This document shows, piece after piece, positions 19,555 to 28,126 of a DNA stretch of 29,963 nt. The notes under the pieces are model-generated. The model worked only from the letters and a program-made list of their open reading frames with translations. It was not told where the DNA came from and ran no database searches. The DNA is from DASVEE01 sp036399695 (GTDB taxonomy: Bacteria; Acidobacteriota; Thermoanaerobaculia; Gp7-AA8), in NCBI GenBank assembly GCA_036399695.1, contig DASWMP010000107.1, positions 1 through 29,963 on the forward strand, given 5' to 3'. The translations under genes and the position numbers were made by a program. The stretch's first letter is position 1. Each line of letters begins with the position of its first letter.

Positions 19555-21228
19555 ATGGAAAGACGAATTTTTCTTGCGATCGTGATCTCGCTGGCCCTCC
19601 TCTGGGGCTGGGCCGCGATCGCCCCGAAGCTGTTCCCCGACCTCGTGAAGACGCAGGAGCCGGTCACGTCGACCGCCTCCACCTCCACGGCCGGCACCTC
19701 GACCTCGACGGCCGCTTCCTCGACCGCTCCGGCGACCGCTACGTCTACCGCCGCTCCGGCTCCGGGCGCGACGCTCGCGCAAGCCACGCCGCAGACGCTC
19801 GCACCCGTCGCTGCCACCAGCGTTCAGGTCACGGTAGTCGACACACCGAACTACACCGCCCGCTTCTCCAACCGCGGCGGCCAGCTCATCTCCTTCAGGC
19901 TCAAGCACTACAAAGAAGACGACGGCCAGCTCGTCGAGCTCGTGAAGGCGCGTGAGCCGCACCGCTACGACTTCCCGTTCGAGATCCAGCCCGCCAACGC
20001 GCAGCTCCTCGTCCCGATCAACACCTCTCTCTATACGGTTTCAGACCGGACCGACCGCGGCGTGCGCGTCCTCGAGTACCGCTGGTCCTCCGGCGGTGTG
20101 GCCGTCACGAAGACGTACCGCATGTCGCCGGAGTACCAGTTCGGCTTCAGCGCGCAGATCACCCCGGCCCAGCCGTACCGCCTGGTCATCGGCCCCGGCA
20201 TCCGCACCCTCTCGGACGAAGAGCAGAAAGATACGCAGGTCATCATCACCGGCAACGGTGTCGTCCAGCGTGAAGGCAAGTTCAAGATCATCGGCCGGGA
20301 AAAAGGGGACGCGCTGCAGCTCTTCGAGCGGCCCGAGTTCATCGGCATCGAGGACAACTACTTCCTGACGGTCCTCCGTCCGCAGCAGTCGGGCGAAGGC
20401 ATCCTTCGCCGCGGCGAGTTCCAGGTCGACGCCAAGAGAAAGCGCAAGGATCTCTACGCTGCCCTCAACGCCACCGGCAACGGCATCGTCGCCGGCGAGG
20501 CCTACTTCGGTCCGAAGGAAACCCAGATCCTCGACCGCTACAACCTCGGCGAGGCGCTGCAGTTCGGCTGGTTCAGCATCATCGGCCGCTTCTTCCTCCA
20601 GGCGCTGATCTGGATCAACACCTTTACCCACAACTACGGCTTCGCCATCATCGTCCTGACGATCATCATCAAGATCTGTCTCTTCCCGCTGCAGTACAAG
20701 TCGATCGTCTCGATGCGGAAGATGCAGACGCTGCAGCCGAAGATGGAGGCGATCAAGGCAAAGTACAAGAAAGCCAAGACCGATCCGGACCAGCGGCAGA
20801 AGATGAATACGGAGGTCATGCAGCTCTATCAGAAGGAAGGAGTCAACCCGATGGCGGGCTGCTTCCCGATGCTGCTGCAGCTCCCGATCCTCTGGGGCTT
20901 CTACGGCTTGCTCTCGCGCGCCATCGAGCTGCGCAACGCGCCGTTCATCCTCTGGATCCAGGACCTCTCGGATAAGGATCCGTACTACATCACGCCGATC
21001 CTCATGACGATCACCTGGTTGCTGCAGACGGCCATCACACCGTCTACCGGCGATCCGATGCAGCGGCGGATCTTCATGATCATGCCGCTCTTCTTCGGCT
21101 TTCTTTTCAAGGACTTCCCGAGCGGGCTCGTTCTCTACTGGCTCGTGCAGAACGTGTTGACCATCATTCAGCAGTTGATCATGAACAAGTGGTGGAAGGA
21201 TCATCCGAAGGAAGATCCGAAAGTCTGA
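19555..21228 (+). CDS. yidC: Membrane protein insertase YidC
   Basis: YidC inserts proteins into the cytoplasmic membrane, alone or with Sec. The 557 residues are of the Gram-negative type. An N-terminal membrane helix (about 5-24, FLAIVISLALLWGWAAIAPK) is followed by a Thr/Ser/Ala low-complexity linker (38-71), a large periplasmic beta domain (about 85-340), and the conserved five-helix insertase core from about 350: IIGRFFLQALIWINTF, AIIVLTIIIKICLFPLQYKS, a charged cytoplasmic hairpin (MRKMQTLQPKMEAIKAKYKK), NPMAGCFPMLLQLPILWGFY, and RRIFMIMPLFFGFLFKDFPS. It is adjacent to yidD and khpB, as in most origin regions. Confidence 0.97.
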   Translation: MERRIFLAIVISLALLWGWAAIAPKLFPDLVKTQEPVTSTASTSTAGTSTSTAASSTAPATATSTAAPAPGATLAQATPQTLAPVAATSVQVTVVDTPNYTARFSNRGGQLISFRLKHYKEDDGQLVELVKAREPHRYDFPFEIQPANAQLLVPINTSLYTVSDRTDRGVRVLEYRWSSGGVAVTKTYRMSPEYQFGFSAQITPAQPYRLVIGPGIRTLSDEEQKDTQVIITGNGVVQREGKFKIIGREKGDALQLFERPEFIGIEDNYFLTVLRPQQSGEGILRRGEFQVDAKRKRKDLYAALNATGNGIVAGEAYFGPKETQILDRYNLGEALQFGWFSIIGRFFLQALIWINTFTHNYGFAIIVLTIIIKICLFPLQYKSIVSMRKMQTLQPKMEAIKAKYKKAKTDPDQRQKMNTEVMQLYQKEGVNPMAGCFPMLLQLPILWGFYGLLSRAIELRNAPFILWIQDLSDKDPYYITPILMTITWLLQTAITPSTGDPMQRRIFMIMPLFFGFLFKDFPSGLVLYWLVQNVLTIIQQLIMNKWWKDHPKEDPKV

Positions 21229-21264
21229 GCCTCCGGCTCGATTTCAAGAGTGCAGGGAACGATC

Positions 21265-22293
21265 ATGGCCCAGCGATTCGAAGGACGAAATCTCGAAGAT
21301 GCGCTGCAGACGGCGACGCAGTCGTTAGCCGTCGAGCGCTCGCAGCTCACCTATCGCGTGCTGCTGGAAAAGCGCGGCTTCCTCGGTGGCGTGAAACGCG
21401 TCGTCATTGAAGTGGACGTAAACGAAGCGGCCCCGCCGCCACCGCTCCAGCCGCTGCCACCGCTGCCGTTCGTTCCGGACGAGCGGCCGGCGCGCGCGCC
21501 ACACACACGTGAAGGTGGTCTGCCGCCCGACCGCCGTCCTCGTACCGAAGGCGTAGATCGCCCGGATCGTCCCCGTCCCGGCCGTGGTCCCAGCGACGAT
21601 CGCGGTCCTCGTGGTGGTGGTGGTGGTGGCGGTGGTGGTGCGCGGACCGGCGGCGCTGGTGCTCGTCGCGGTGCTGGCGGAGGACGCGATCGCAATCGCG
21701 GTCCGCGTCCCGATGCCGCACCGCGCACCGAAGATCGCTCTCGCGGACGCGGACGCGGACGTGGTCCCGCCGGCGATGACGCGCTGCAGCCGGGCGACTT
21801 CGAGAAGTTCATCAACGCTGAAGTGCCGGCGCAGGGTGCAGAGTCGGAAGCGGCCGTCATCGTGCGCGGCTGGTGCGAGCAGGTCATCTCCCTCGCGAAG
21901 CTCGAGCTCGAAGTGCGCACCGAAGAAAACGACACGCAGGTGATCGTCCGCCTCTACGGCCTCGACTCGGCGCGCCTGCTGGACCAGCATGGAGAGCTGC
22001 TCGACGCCATCCAGGTGCTGGCGAACAAGACCCTCACGGGCCGCAAGATCGAGAAAGAGATCGAGTTCGACTGCCTGCAGTTCAAGGAGAAGCGCACCGA
22101 GGAGCTGCGTCAACGCGCTCTGGAAGTAGCGGAACGGGTCCGCAGCGGCGGACGGGAAGAGCTGCTGCCGGCCATGACCCCCATCGAACGCCGCATCGTC
22201 CATCTCACTCTGCAGGACGACCCCGAACTGACGACCGACTCGCGCGGCGACGGGTTTTATAAGAGGGTGGCCATCATGCGGAGGAGTGAGTAG
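21265..22293 (+). CDS. khpB: Jag/KhpB RNA-binding protein with RGG-rich linker
   Basis: The protein has a Jag-N domain (MAQRFEGRNLEDALQTATQS to about residue 55), a roughly 115-residue disordered linker rich in Pro, then Arg and Gly (runs of RGG and RGRG), a KH domain, and a C-terminal R3H domain (PIERRIVHLTLQ, then TTDSRGDGFYKRVAI). ATG 21265 with GGGA upstream is the family start; a GTG at 21250 is less likely. In the KH domain the expected GxxG loop reads LLDQHGE, with Asp in place of the first Gly, so KH-type RNA binding may be weakened. R3H and the RGG-like linker could carry the RNA contact instead. It sits between yidC and mnmE, the normal place for jag. Confidence 0.92.
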   Translation: MAQRFEGRNLEDALQTATQSLAVERSQLTYRVLLEKRGFLGGVKRVVIEVDVNEAAPPPPLQPLPPLPFVPDERPARAPHTREGGLPPDRRPRTEGVDRPDRPRPGRGPSDDRGPRGGGGGGGGGARTGGAGARRGAGGGRDRNRGPRPDAAPRTEDRSRGRGRGRGPAGDDALQPGDFEKFINAEVPAQGAESEAAVIVRGWCEQVISLAKLELEVRTEENDTQVIVRLYGLDSARLLDQHGELLDAIQVLANKTLTGRKIEKEIEFDCLQFKEKRTEELRQRALEVAERVRSGGREELLPAMTPIERRIVHLTLQDDPELTTDSRGDGFYKRVAIMRRSE

Positions 22294-22304
22294 CGGTTCT
22301 TGTT

Positions 22305-23633
22305 GTGCATCCCAAGCCGGAAATCCCCCCAATCGACACCATCGTCGCTCCGGCAACCCCAATGGGCCGCAGCGCGCTGGCCATCGTGCGCATCGACGGG
22401 CCGGAGAGCGCCGCGATTCTGACGGGGCTCAGCGGAGCCGCGGTGCCGGAGCCGCGGGTGGCCACGTTCACCCGGCTGGCGGAGCTCGATGAATGTGTGG
22501 CCATCCGGTATGTGGCGCCGCATTCGTTCACCGGGAACGACCTCGTCGAGTTGACGCTGCACGGGAACCCGCTGCTCGTCGAGCGGGTGCTCGAAGCCTG
22601 CATCTCCCTCGGCGCGCGAATGGCCGAGCCGGGGGAGTTCACCGAACGCGCGGTCCTCAACGGCAAGCTCGATCTCGTGCAGGCTGAATCGATCGCGGAT
22701 CTGATCAACGCCCGCACGCCGCTCCAGGCGAAGCTGTCGCTCTCCAACCTCGGCGGCATCCTGAGCCGCAAGGCCGCGGCCGTTCGCGAAACGCTGCTGC
22801 ATGTGATCTCCCGCCTGGAAGCGGCCCTCGATTTTTCCGAGGAAGGCTACGAATTCATCAGCCGGGACGAAGCGCGGGCGCAGCTCACCGGTGCGCTTGC
22901 CGACGTGCGCCTGCTCGCGCAGTCGTATCGTCGCGGCCGGGCCACGACCGCAGGACTCTCGGCCGTGATCCTCGGCCGGCCGAACGCCGGCAAGTCGACG
23001 CTGCTCAACCGCCTCGTCGGCAGCGACCGGGCCATCGTCACCCCGATCCCCGGGACGACCCGGGACATCGTTCGCGAGACCATCGAGATCGGCGGACTCC
23101 CGGTGACGCTCGCCGATACAGCGGGTCTGCGCGACAGCGCAGACGTCGTGGAAGGAATCGGCATCGCCCGGGCGCGCGAAGCCGCTGCTACGGCGGACGT
23201 CATTCTGTATCTGGTCGACGCCAGCAGCGGGATCACCGAGGAGGACCGGCGGGAGCTGGCCGTCCTGGAGGATGTCCTCCTCATCTATACGAAGGCCGAT
23301 CTGGCCGCAGCACCTATGGATCAGCTTTCCATTTCCGTCGTATCAGAGCATGGGATTGGTGAGCTGCTCCGCCGCCTTGATGCGGTGGTCCGCGAGCGCT
23401 TTGCCGCGCCGGAAGGATCGGCCGTGGTGGTCAATGAACGCCAGCGGGCGGCGGTGGGGGAGTGCGAAGCGGCCTTGGAGGCGGCGCTCGAGGCGCTGGA
23501 CGCTCAGTTCGACGAGCAGATGATTCTGGTAGATCTGCACCGGGCTGCTGGAGCGCTGGGGCTGCTGATCGGGGCCATCACCCGGGAGGAGATTTACACG
23601 GAGATCTTTAGTAAGTTCTGTATTGGTAAGTGA
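22305..23633 (+). CDS. mnmE: tRNA modification GTPase MnmE
   Basis: With MnmG, MnmE installs the 5-carboxymethylaminomethyl-type group on U34 of certain tRNAs, using tetrahydrofolate. The 442 residues show the N-terminal folate-binding domain (DTIVAPATPMGRSALAIVRI), the helical domain, and the G domain: G1 GRPNAGKS (224-231), G2 GTTRD (250-254), G3 DTAG (271-274), G4 TKAD (329-332, Thr rather than Asn). It ends with the essential CIGK. The start is GTG 22305, which puts DTIVA at residue 11; it follows khpB closely. Confidence 0.96.
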   Translation: MHPKPEIPPIDTIVAPATPMGRSALAIVRIDGPESAAILTGLSGAAVPEPRVATFTRLAELDECVAIRYVAPHSFTGNDLVELTLHGNPLLVERVLEACISLGARMAEPGEFTERAVLNGKLDLVQAESIADLINARTPLQAKLSLSNLGGILSRKAAAVRETLLHVISRLEAALDFSEEGYEFISRDEARAQLTGALADVRLLAQSYRRGRATTAGLSAVILGRPNAGKSTLLNRLVGSDRAIVTPIPGTTRDIVRETIEIGGLPVTLADTAGLRDSADVVEGIGIARAREAAATADVILYLVDASSGITEEDRRELAVLEDVLLIYTKADLAAAPMDQLSISVVSEHGIGELLRRLDAVVRERFAAPEGSAVVVNERQRAAVGECEAALEAALEALDAQFDEQMILVDLHRAAGALGLLIGAITREEIYTEIFSKFCIGK

Positions 23634-23639
23634 GCCACG

Positions 23640-23754
23640 GGGAGATGATGGGTCCTATAGGACAGATGGGACCTATGGGACCCCCATGTCCCGCCCCGCC
23701 TGTGGATTGGTCGGGGTTGGGCGGCAATGGGTCCCATAGGTCCCATCGTCTCCC
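23640..23754. repeat. Inverted repeat between mnmE and mnmG
   Basis: ATGGGACCTATGGGACCC (23666-23683) is the exact complement of 23729-23746, an 18-bp stem. An outer pair GGGAGATGAT (23640-23649) with ATCGTCTCCC (23745-23754) and a small palindrome GTCCTATAGGAC (23652-23663) belong to the same structure. The words repeat with a period of about 9 bases, unlike the 7-base arrays elsewhere. Confidence 0.75.
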
Positions 23755-23789
23755 TGAAGGCTCGCGGGATTGATCCTCCGCCTCTCCCG

Positions 23790-23805
23790 TGTTCCACGTG
23801 GAACA
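23790..23805. promoter_or_regulatory. parS: parS site abutting the mnmG start
   Basis: TGTTCCACGTGGAACA is a full palindrome and fits the bacterial parS consensus TGTTNCACGTGNAACA at every position. Its last base is the A of the mnmG ATG, so it occupies the place of the ribosome-binding site. ParB bound here could spread over the origin region. Confidence 0.88.
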
Positions 23806-25718
23806 TGCCGCACCTCACTCACTACGACATCCTCGTCATCGGCGGCGGTCACGCCGGCGCCGAGGCTGCTCGCGTCTGTGCCAGAGGCGGCGCCTCCGTG
23901 GCCATGGTCACGATGCAGCGGGAAGCTATCGGCCGGATGTCGTGCAATCCCGCCATCGGAGGTCTGGCCAAGGGGAACCTCGTCAAGGAGATCGACGCCC
24001 TCGGCGGGTTGATGGGAGAGGCCACCGATCGGGCCGGGATTCAGTTCAAAGTCCTGAACCGCTCCAAGGGACCAGCCGTCCAGGGACCGCGCGCTCAGTG
24101 CGATCGCGATCTCTACGCCGCTGCCGTCCAGCAACTGCTGACCGTAGAGCCGAACGTCACCATCGTCGAAGGCTCCGTCACTTCTCTGCTCTACACGGGG
24201 CAGCAAGTCCGCGGCGTCATTCTGGGCGATGGGACCTGCCTCACCGCCCGCGCCGTCATCGTCACGACCGGGACGTTCCTTCGTGCCCTCATGCATTCCG
24301 GAGAGGTGAAGAGCGTCGGCGGCCGCTTCGGCGAAGCCTCCGCTGAAACGCTCTCCGACTCCCTGAAGGCGCTCGGCCTCGAGCTCGGACGCCTCAAGAC
24401 CGGCACCCCTCCGCGCATCGATCGCACCACCGTCGACTTCTCGAAGATGGAAGAAGCTCCCGGCGATGCCGTTCCGCGCCCTTTCTCCATCCTCACGGAC
24501 CGTATTGAGCAGCCACAGATCCTCTGCTGGCTGACCTACACCGCTCCGGAAGCGCATGAACTGATTCGCGCGAATCTGCACCGCGCTCCGATGTACTCCG
24601 GGCAGATCAACGCCACCGGCCCCCGGTATTGTCCGTCGATCGAGGACAAAGTCGTCCGCTTCGCGGAGAAGGAGCGCCATCAGGTATTCGTCGAGCCCGA
24701 GGGGCTGACGCATCCCTGGCTGTACCTCAATGGGATTTCCACGTCGCTGCCGCCGGACGTGCAGGACGGCGTCGTCCGCTCGCTCCCTGGTTTCGAGCAG
24801 GCGACGATCGCCCGCTACGGCTACGCGGTCGAATACGACTTCGTGAATCCCGAGCAGCTCGAGCCGACGCTCCAGGTGCGGGGCATCGACGGTCTGTTCC
24901 TCGCGGGGCAGATCAACGGCACTTCAGGCTACGAAGAAGCGGCCGCGCAGGGGCTGCTCGCCGGGATCAATGCCCTGCAGGTCGTTCGTGGCGGTGAGCC
25001 GGTCGTTCTGCGCCGCGATCAGGCGTACGCCGGCGTCATGATCGACGACCTCGTGACTCTCGGTACCGAGGAGCCGTACCGGATGTTCACCTCGCGCGCC
25101 GAGCACCGCCTGCTCCTCGGCTGCGACTCCGTCTACGAGCGTCTGGCCCCGGTAGCGGAGCGTCTCGGCATCCTGGACGATGAGCGCAAACGCCGTGTCG
25201 ACGCCCGCATCGCCCGCATGCAGCGCGCCGAACGCGCAGGAGAGCTCGACCTGCGCCCGGATCGCGCCACGAACGAGTGGCTTGCCGCCGCTGACCTCTC
25301 CCTGAACGGCCCCACGAGCGTGGCCAAGCTCCTCCAACGTCCCAATCTCGACCTCCCGCGCCTCCTCGACGCGGCGCAACCAGCCCTCCCGGAGCTGACG
25401 GAGTCCTTCCGCGCTCTCAGCGAAGAAGAAGAGGAGGGCGTGGTCAGCCGTCTGCGCTACGCCGGCTACATTGAGCGCCAGCAGCGTGAAGCGGCCAAGC
25501 TCCACGAGGACGAAGCGCTGAAGATCCCGGCCACGATGACGTACGCGCTGCCTGGGCTCTCCCGGGAGATGACGGAAAAGCTGTCGTTCGTGCGTCCGGC
25601 ATCACTCGGGCAGGCGAGCCGCATTCCTGGAGTGACGCCGGCGGCGGTGGCGATCATTCGGATGCACGTGAGACGGGGAACCATGAACGCAGAACGCAGA
25701 ACGCAGAACGCAGAATGA
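23805..25718 (+). CDS. mnmG: tRNA uridine-5-carboxymethylaminomethyl modification enzyme MnmG (GidA)
   Basis: MnmG is the FAD/NADH-dependent partner of MnmE. The 637 residues open with the dinucleotide fold YDILVIGGGHAGAEAARVCA, then MSCNPAIGGLAKGNLVKEID and RSKGPAVQGPRAQCDRD, all family hallmarks, and later PRYCPSIEDKV. The frame is open from 23727, but the family start is ATG 23805, directly after parS. The last residues (NAERRTQNAE) are encoded by a repeated 7-base word and are not typical of the family, which normally ends soon after IIRMHVRR. Confidence 0.96.
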   Translation: MPHLTHYDILVIGGGHAGAEAARVCARGGASVAMVTMQREAIGRMSCNPAIGGLAKGNLVKEIDALGGLMGEATDRAGIQFKVLNRSKGPAVQGPRAQCDRDLYAAAVQQLLTVEPNVTIVEGSVTSLLYTGQQVRGVILGDGTCLTARAVIVTTGTFLRALMHSGEVKSVGGRFGEASAETLSDSLKALGLELGRLKTGTPPRIDRTTVDFSKMEEAPGDAVPRPFSILTDRIEQPQILCWLTYTAPEAHELIRANLHRAPMYSGQINATGPRYCPSIEDKVVRFAEKERHQVFVEPEGLTHPWLYLNGISTSLPPDVQDGVVRSLPGFEQATIARYGYAVEYDFVNPEQLEPTLQVRGIDGLFLAGQINGTSGYEEAAAQGLLAGINALQVVRGGEPVVLRRDQAYAGVMIDDLVTLGTEEPYRMFTSRAEHRLLLGCDSVYERLAPVAERLGILDDERKRRVDARIARMQRAERAGELDLRPDRATNEWLAAADLSLNGPTSVAKLLQRPNLDLPRLLDAAQPALPELTESFRALSEEEEEGVVSRLRYAGYIERQQREAAKLHEDEALKIPATMTYALPGLSREMTEKLSFVRPASLGQASRIPGVTPAAVAIIRMHVRRGTMNAERRTQNAE

Positions 25719-25776
25719 AGAAGCAGTGCGTACGCGGAGCGTTTCTCCATTCATCGTTCTGCGTTCTGCGTTCTGC
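25685..25776. repeat. Heptamer-word inverted repeat between mnmG and rsmG
   Basis: Three tandem GAACGCA (25685-25705, then GAATGAA) face three tandem GTTCTGC (25756-25776). The left arm encodes the mnmG C-terminus and includes its stop. CCATGAACG occurs at 25681-25689 and again at 25792-25800 over the rsmG start. Confidence 0.8.
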
Positions 25777-25793
25777 ATTCAACTGACACATCC

Positions 25794-26351
25794 ATGAACG
25801 AGAAAGTCACCCTCTACAAAGCCCTTCTCCTCAAGTGGACCGAAAAGGTCAACCTGATCGGTCCCGAGGCGCGCGAGCACCTGGACGAGCACATCACCGA
25901 GGCCCTGCATGCCGCCGACATCCTCCGTCCGGTCGGAGAAGTGATGGATTTCGGTTCCGGCGGCGGGTTGCCGGCCATCCCGATGGCCCTCGTTCGGCCG
26001 GAGGCGCGGTTCCACCTGGTGGAGGCAGACCAGAAGAAATGGGCCTTTCTCAAGCATGTAGTACGTGAGTGCGGATTGAACTCCCGGGTCTACGGTGATA
26101 GATTGCGCAACCTTCTGCCGCGGCTCCCTCAGGACCTTCGCTTCTCACTCGTTGTTTCACGTGCGGTGGGAAGTCCGGAGGAGTGGGTCCCGTCGCTGAA
26201 GGAGCATCTGGAGGATGGCGCACGGATCGCCCTCTTTCAGAGCTCGCCCGACACGCCGGAGCTGGCCGGGTTCGAAAAGGGAGAGGTCGTCCGGCTCCCG
26301 CGCGGTGATTCGAACTACCTCGCGATCCTGACGTTCCACGTGGAACACTGA
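25794..26351 (+). CDS. rsmG: 16S rRNA (guanine-N7) methyltransferase RsmG (GidB)
   Basis: RsmG methylates the 530-loop guanine of 16S rRNA (G527 in E. coli). The 185-residue protein has the SAM-binding loop VMDFGSGGGLPAIPMAL (50-66), EADQKKWAFLKH after it, and the late motif VVSRAVGSPEEW. It is shorter than usual (E. coli 207) at the N-terminus, starting MNEKVTLYKALLLKWTEKVN at ATG 25794. The final residues FHVEH are encoded by the second parS site. Loss of this enzyme gives low-level streptomycin resistance in other bacteria. Confidence 0.94.
   Translation: MNEKVTLYKALLLKWTEKVNLIGPEAREHLDEHITEALHAADILRPVGEVMDFGSGGGLPAIPMALVRPEARFHLVEADQKKWAFLKHVVRECGLNSRVYGDRLRNLLPRLPQDLRFSLVVSRAVGSPEEWVPSLKEHLEDGARIALFQSSPDTPELAGFEKGEVVRLPRGDSNYLAILTFHVEH
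26332..26347. promoter_or_regulatory. parS: parS site in front of parA
   Basis: CGTTCCACGTGGAACA matches the parS consensus at 15 of 16 bases. It lies in the last codons of rsmG and ends 4 bases before the parA ATG, so bound ParB could both mark the origin and affect parAB translation or transcription. Confidence 0.85.
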
Positions 26352-27125
26352 ATGGCCAAGATCGTCACGCTCGTGAATCAGAAAGGCGGCGTCGGTAAAA
26401 CGACGACGGCCATCAATCTAGGAGCCTCCCTCGCTGCCTGCGAGCGGAACGTGCTCCTCGTCGACCTCGATCCGCAGGCCAACGCCACCTCCGGCCTTGG
26501 TCTCTCCAAGCACGACGAAAAATCCATCTACCCCGTGCTGACGGACAACATGCCCATCAGCCACGTCATCAAGCAGACGGAGCTGCCCAACTTCCACGTG
26601 GCGTCGTCATCCGTCGACCTGGTCGCGGCAGAGCTCGAGCTCTCCGACGCCATCGGACGGGAGTTCTACCTCCGCCGCGCCCTGCAGGAAGTCATCGCCA
26701 ACTACGATTACGTCCTCATTGATTCGCCGCCGTCGCTCGGCCTCCTCACCATCAACGGCCTCACCGCCGCCCATTCGGTGCTCGTCCCCATGCAGTGCGA
26801 GTATTTCGCCATCGAAGGTGTGGCGCAGCTCCTCAACACCATCGAACGCGTCCGCGACATGCTCAATCCAGGCCTTGAGATTGAAGGCATCGCCCTCACG
26901 ATGTACGACGAGCGGATGAACCTCTCCAAGCAGGTGGCGGAGGAAGTACGCAACCACTTCGGGGAGAAGGTCTACAAGACCATCGTTCCCCGCAACGTCC
27001 GCCTCGGCGAAGCCCCTTCGTTCGGTAAACCCATCATTCTCTATGACATCCGATCGCGGGGCAGCGAGGCGTACATCAATCTGGCCAAAGAGTTCATCCA
27101 GCGAGCGGAGACCGTCCTGACATGA
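26352..27125 (+). CDS. parA: Chromosome-partitioning ATPase ParA (Soj)
   Basis: ParA is a deviant-Walker ATPase that binds DNA non-specifically and moves ParB-parS complexes. The 257 residues show KGGVGKTT (11-18) with signature Lys11, NLGASLAACERNVLLVDLDP, DYVLIDSPPSLGLLT (Walker B) and IPRNVRLGEAPSFGKPII-like VPRNVRLGEAPSFGKP near the end. The compact length and lack of an N-terminal HTH place it with chromosomal Soj-type ParA. It starts immediately after the rsmG stop and overlaps parB by ATGA. Confidence 0.96.
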   Translation: MAKIVTLVNQKGGVGKTTTAINLGASLAACERNVLLVDLDPQANATSGLGLSKHDEKSIYPVLTDNMPISHVIKQTELPNFHVASSSVDLVAAELELSDAIGREFYLRRALQEVIANYDYVLIDSPPSLGLLTINGLTAAHSVLVPMQCEYFAIEGVAQLLNTIERVRDMLNPGLEIEGIALTMYDERMNLSKQVAEEVRNHFGEKVYKTIVPRNVRLGEAPSFGKPIILYDIRSRGSEAYINLAKEFIQRAETVLT

Positions 27126-28003
27126 ATCCGCAGAAGAAAGTCCTCGGCCGCGGCCTCGGCGCGCTCATCCCGAGCAAGCCCGTTGAACCGCCTCCCCAGG
27201 CGGCGCACGTCGCCGGCTCCGGTCTGGCGCTGGTCCCGATCGAGCAGATCTCGCCCAATCCTTACCAGCCACGCAAGACCTTCAACGAGGCCTCGATCGA
27301 AGAGCTCGCCCGCAGCGTTCACGAGCACGGCATCGTCCAGCCGCTCGTCGTCGTCCGCCTCGGCGACAACAAATACCGCCTGATCGCCGGCGAGCGCCGC
27401 TTCCGCGCCGCCCAGAAGGCCGGCCTCGAAGCTGTCCCCGTCGTCGTCAAGGATGCGATGACGGATGGCGACTCCCTCCAGATCGCCCTCATCGAGAACA
27501 TCCAGCGCGAAGACCTCAACCCGATCGAAGAAGCGCTCGCTTACCACCAGCTCCATGAGGAGTTCGCGCTGACGCAGGAAGAGATCGCCAAGCGCGTCGG
27601 CAAAGAGCGATCAACGGTGGCTAACTTCTTACGGCTCATGAGGTTACCGGAGAGCGTCAAGAAGCTGCTGGCGTCCGGACAGCTCTCCATGGGACACGCA
27701 CGTGCCATTCTTGCGGTCGAGTCGGCCAAGAAGCAGGAGCAGCTCGCCGAGCGCGTCGTGAAGCGTGGCCTCTCGGTTCGGCAGACCGAGATGCTGGCGG
27801 CCGAAAGCTCGCCGAAGGCGGCCGACGAGCCGGACAAGGAAAAGGACGTCTTCACGCGCGACGCGGAAGAGAAACTGGCCCGGACCTTACGTACGAAAGT
27901 CGAGATCGACCGCAAACGTCGCGGCGGCATCATTCACATCCGCTTCGGCAGTGAGGACGAGCTGATCCGCGTGGTCGACGAACTGATGGGGAGAAGACGC
28001 TGA
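27122..28003 (+). CDS. parB: Chromosome-partitioning protein ParB (Spo0J)
   Basis: ParB is the CTP-dependent clamp that loads at parS. The 293 residues begin RGLGALIP, the ParA-activating N-terminus. The CTP-binding domain follows with PNPYQPRKTF, GERRFRA (90-96) and ENIQREDLNPIEEA (125-138). Then comes the parS-reading helix-turn-helix TQEEIAKRVGKERSTVANFL (151-170) and a dimerisation tail. It starts at ATG 27122, 4 bases overlapping parA. Its last codons (LMGRRR and stop) are repeated downstream, at 28109-28129, as the result of an insertion. Confidence 0.96.
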   Translation: MNPQKKVLGRGLGALIPSKPVEPPPQAAHVAGSGLALVPIEQISPNPYQPRKTFNEASIEELARSVHEHGIVQPLVVVRLGDNKYRLIAGERRFRAAQKAGLEAVPVVVKDAMTDGDSLQIALIENIQREDLNPIEEALAYHQLHEEFALTQEEIAKRVGKERSTVANFLRLMRLPESVKKLLASGQLSMGHARAILAVESAKKQEQLAERVVKRGLSVRQTEMLAAESSPKAADEPDKEKDVFTRDAEEKLARTLRTKVEIDRKRRGGIIHIRFGSEDELIRVVDELMGRRR

Positions 28004-28126
28004 CTCACAATCCTGAGCGAAGCGAAGGATCAATGGAGGCACAGCGAAGATCGTATGGGAGCAGCGTCGCTGTTGCTCCACAGATCCTTCGCTTTGCTCA
28101 GGATTACTACTGATGGGGAGAAGACG
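27982..28126. mobile_element. Hairpin element flanked by an 18-base direct repeat
   Basis: ACTGATGGGGAGAAGACG occurs at 27982-27999 and 28109-28126. Between the copies lie two 23-base arms (28009-28031 and 28083-28105; 22 Watson-Crick pairs and one G-U), of the type AATCCTGAGCGAAGCGAAGG. The duplicated sequence is the end of parB and the ribosome-binding site of the next gene. The layout is that of a small non-coding element with target duplication. Confidence 0.75.

Noticed and set aside
26153..26168. Third parS site TGTTTCACGTGCGGTG in rsmG
   Set aside because: Only the left half matches (11 of 16 bases), and the palindrome is broken.
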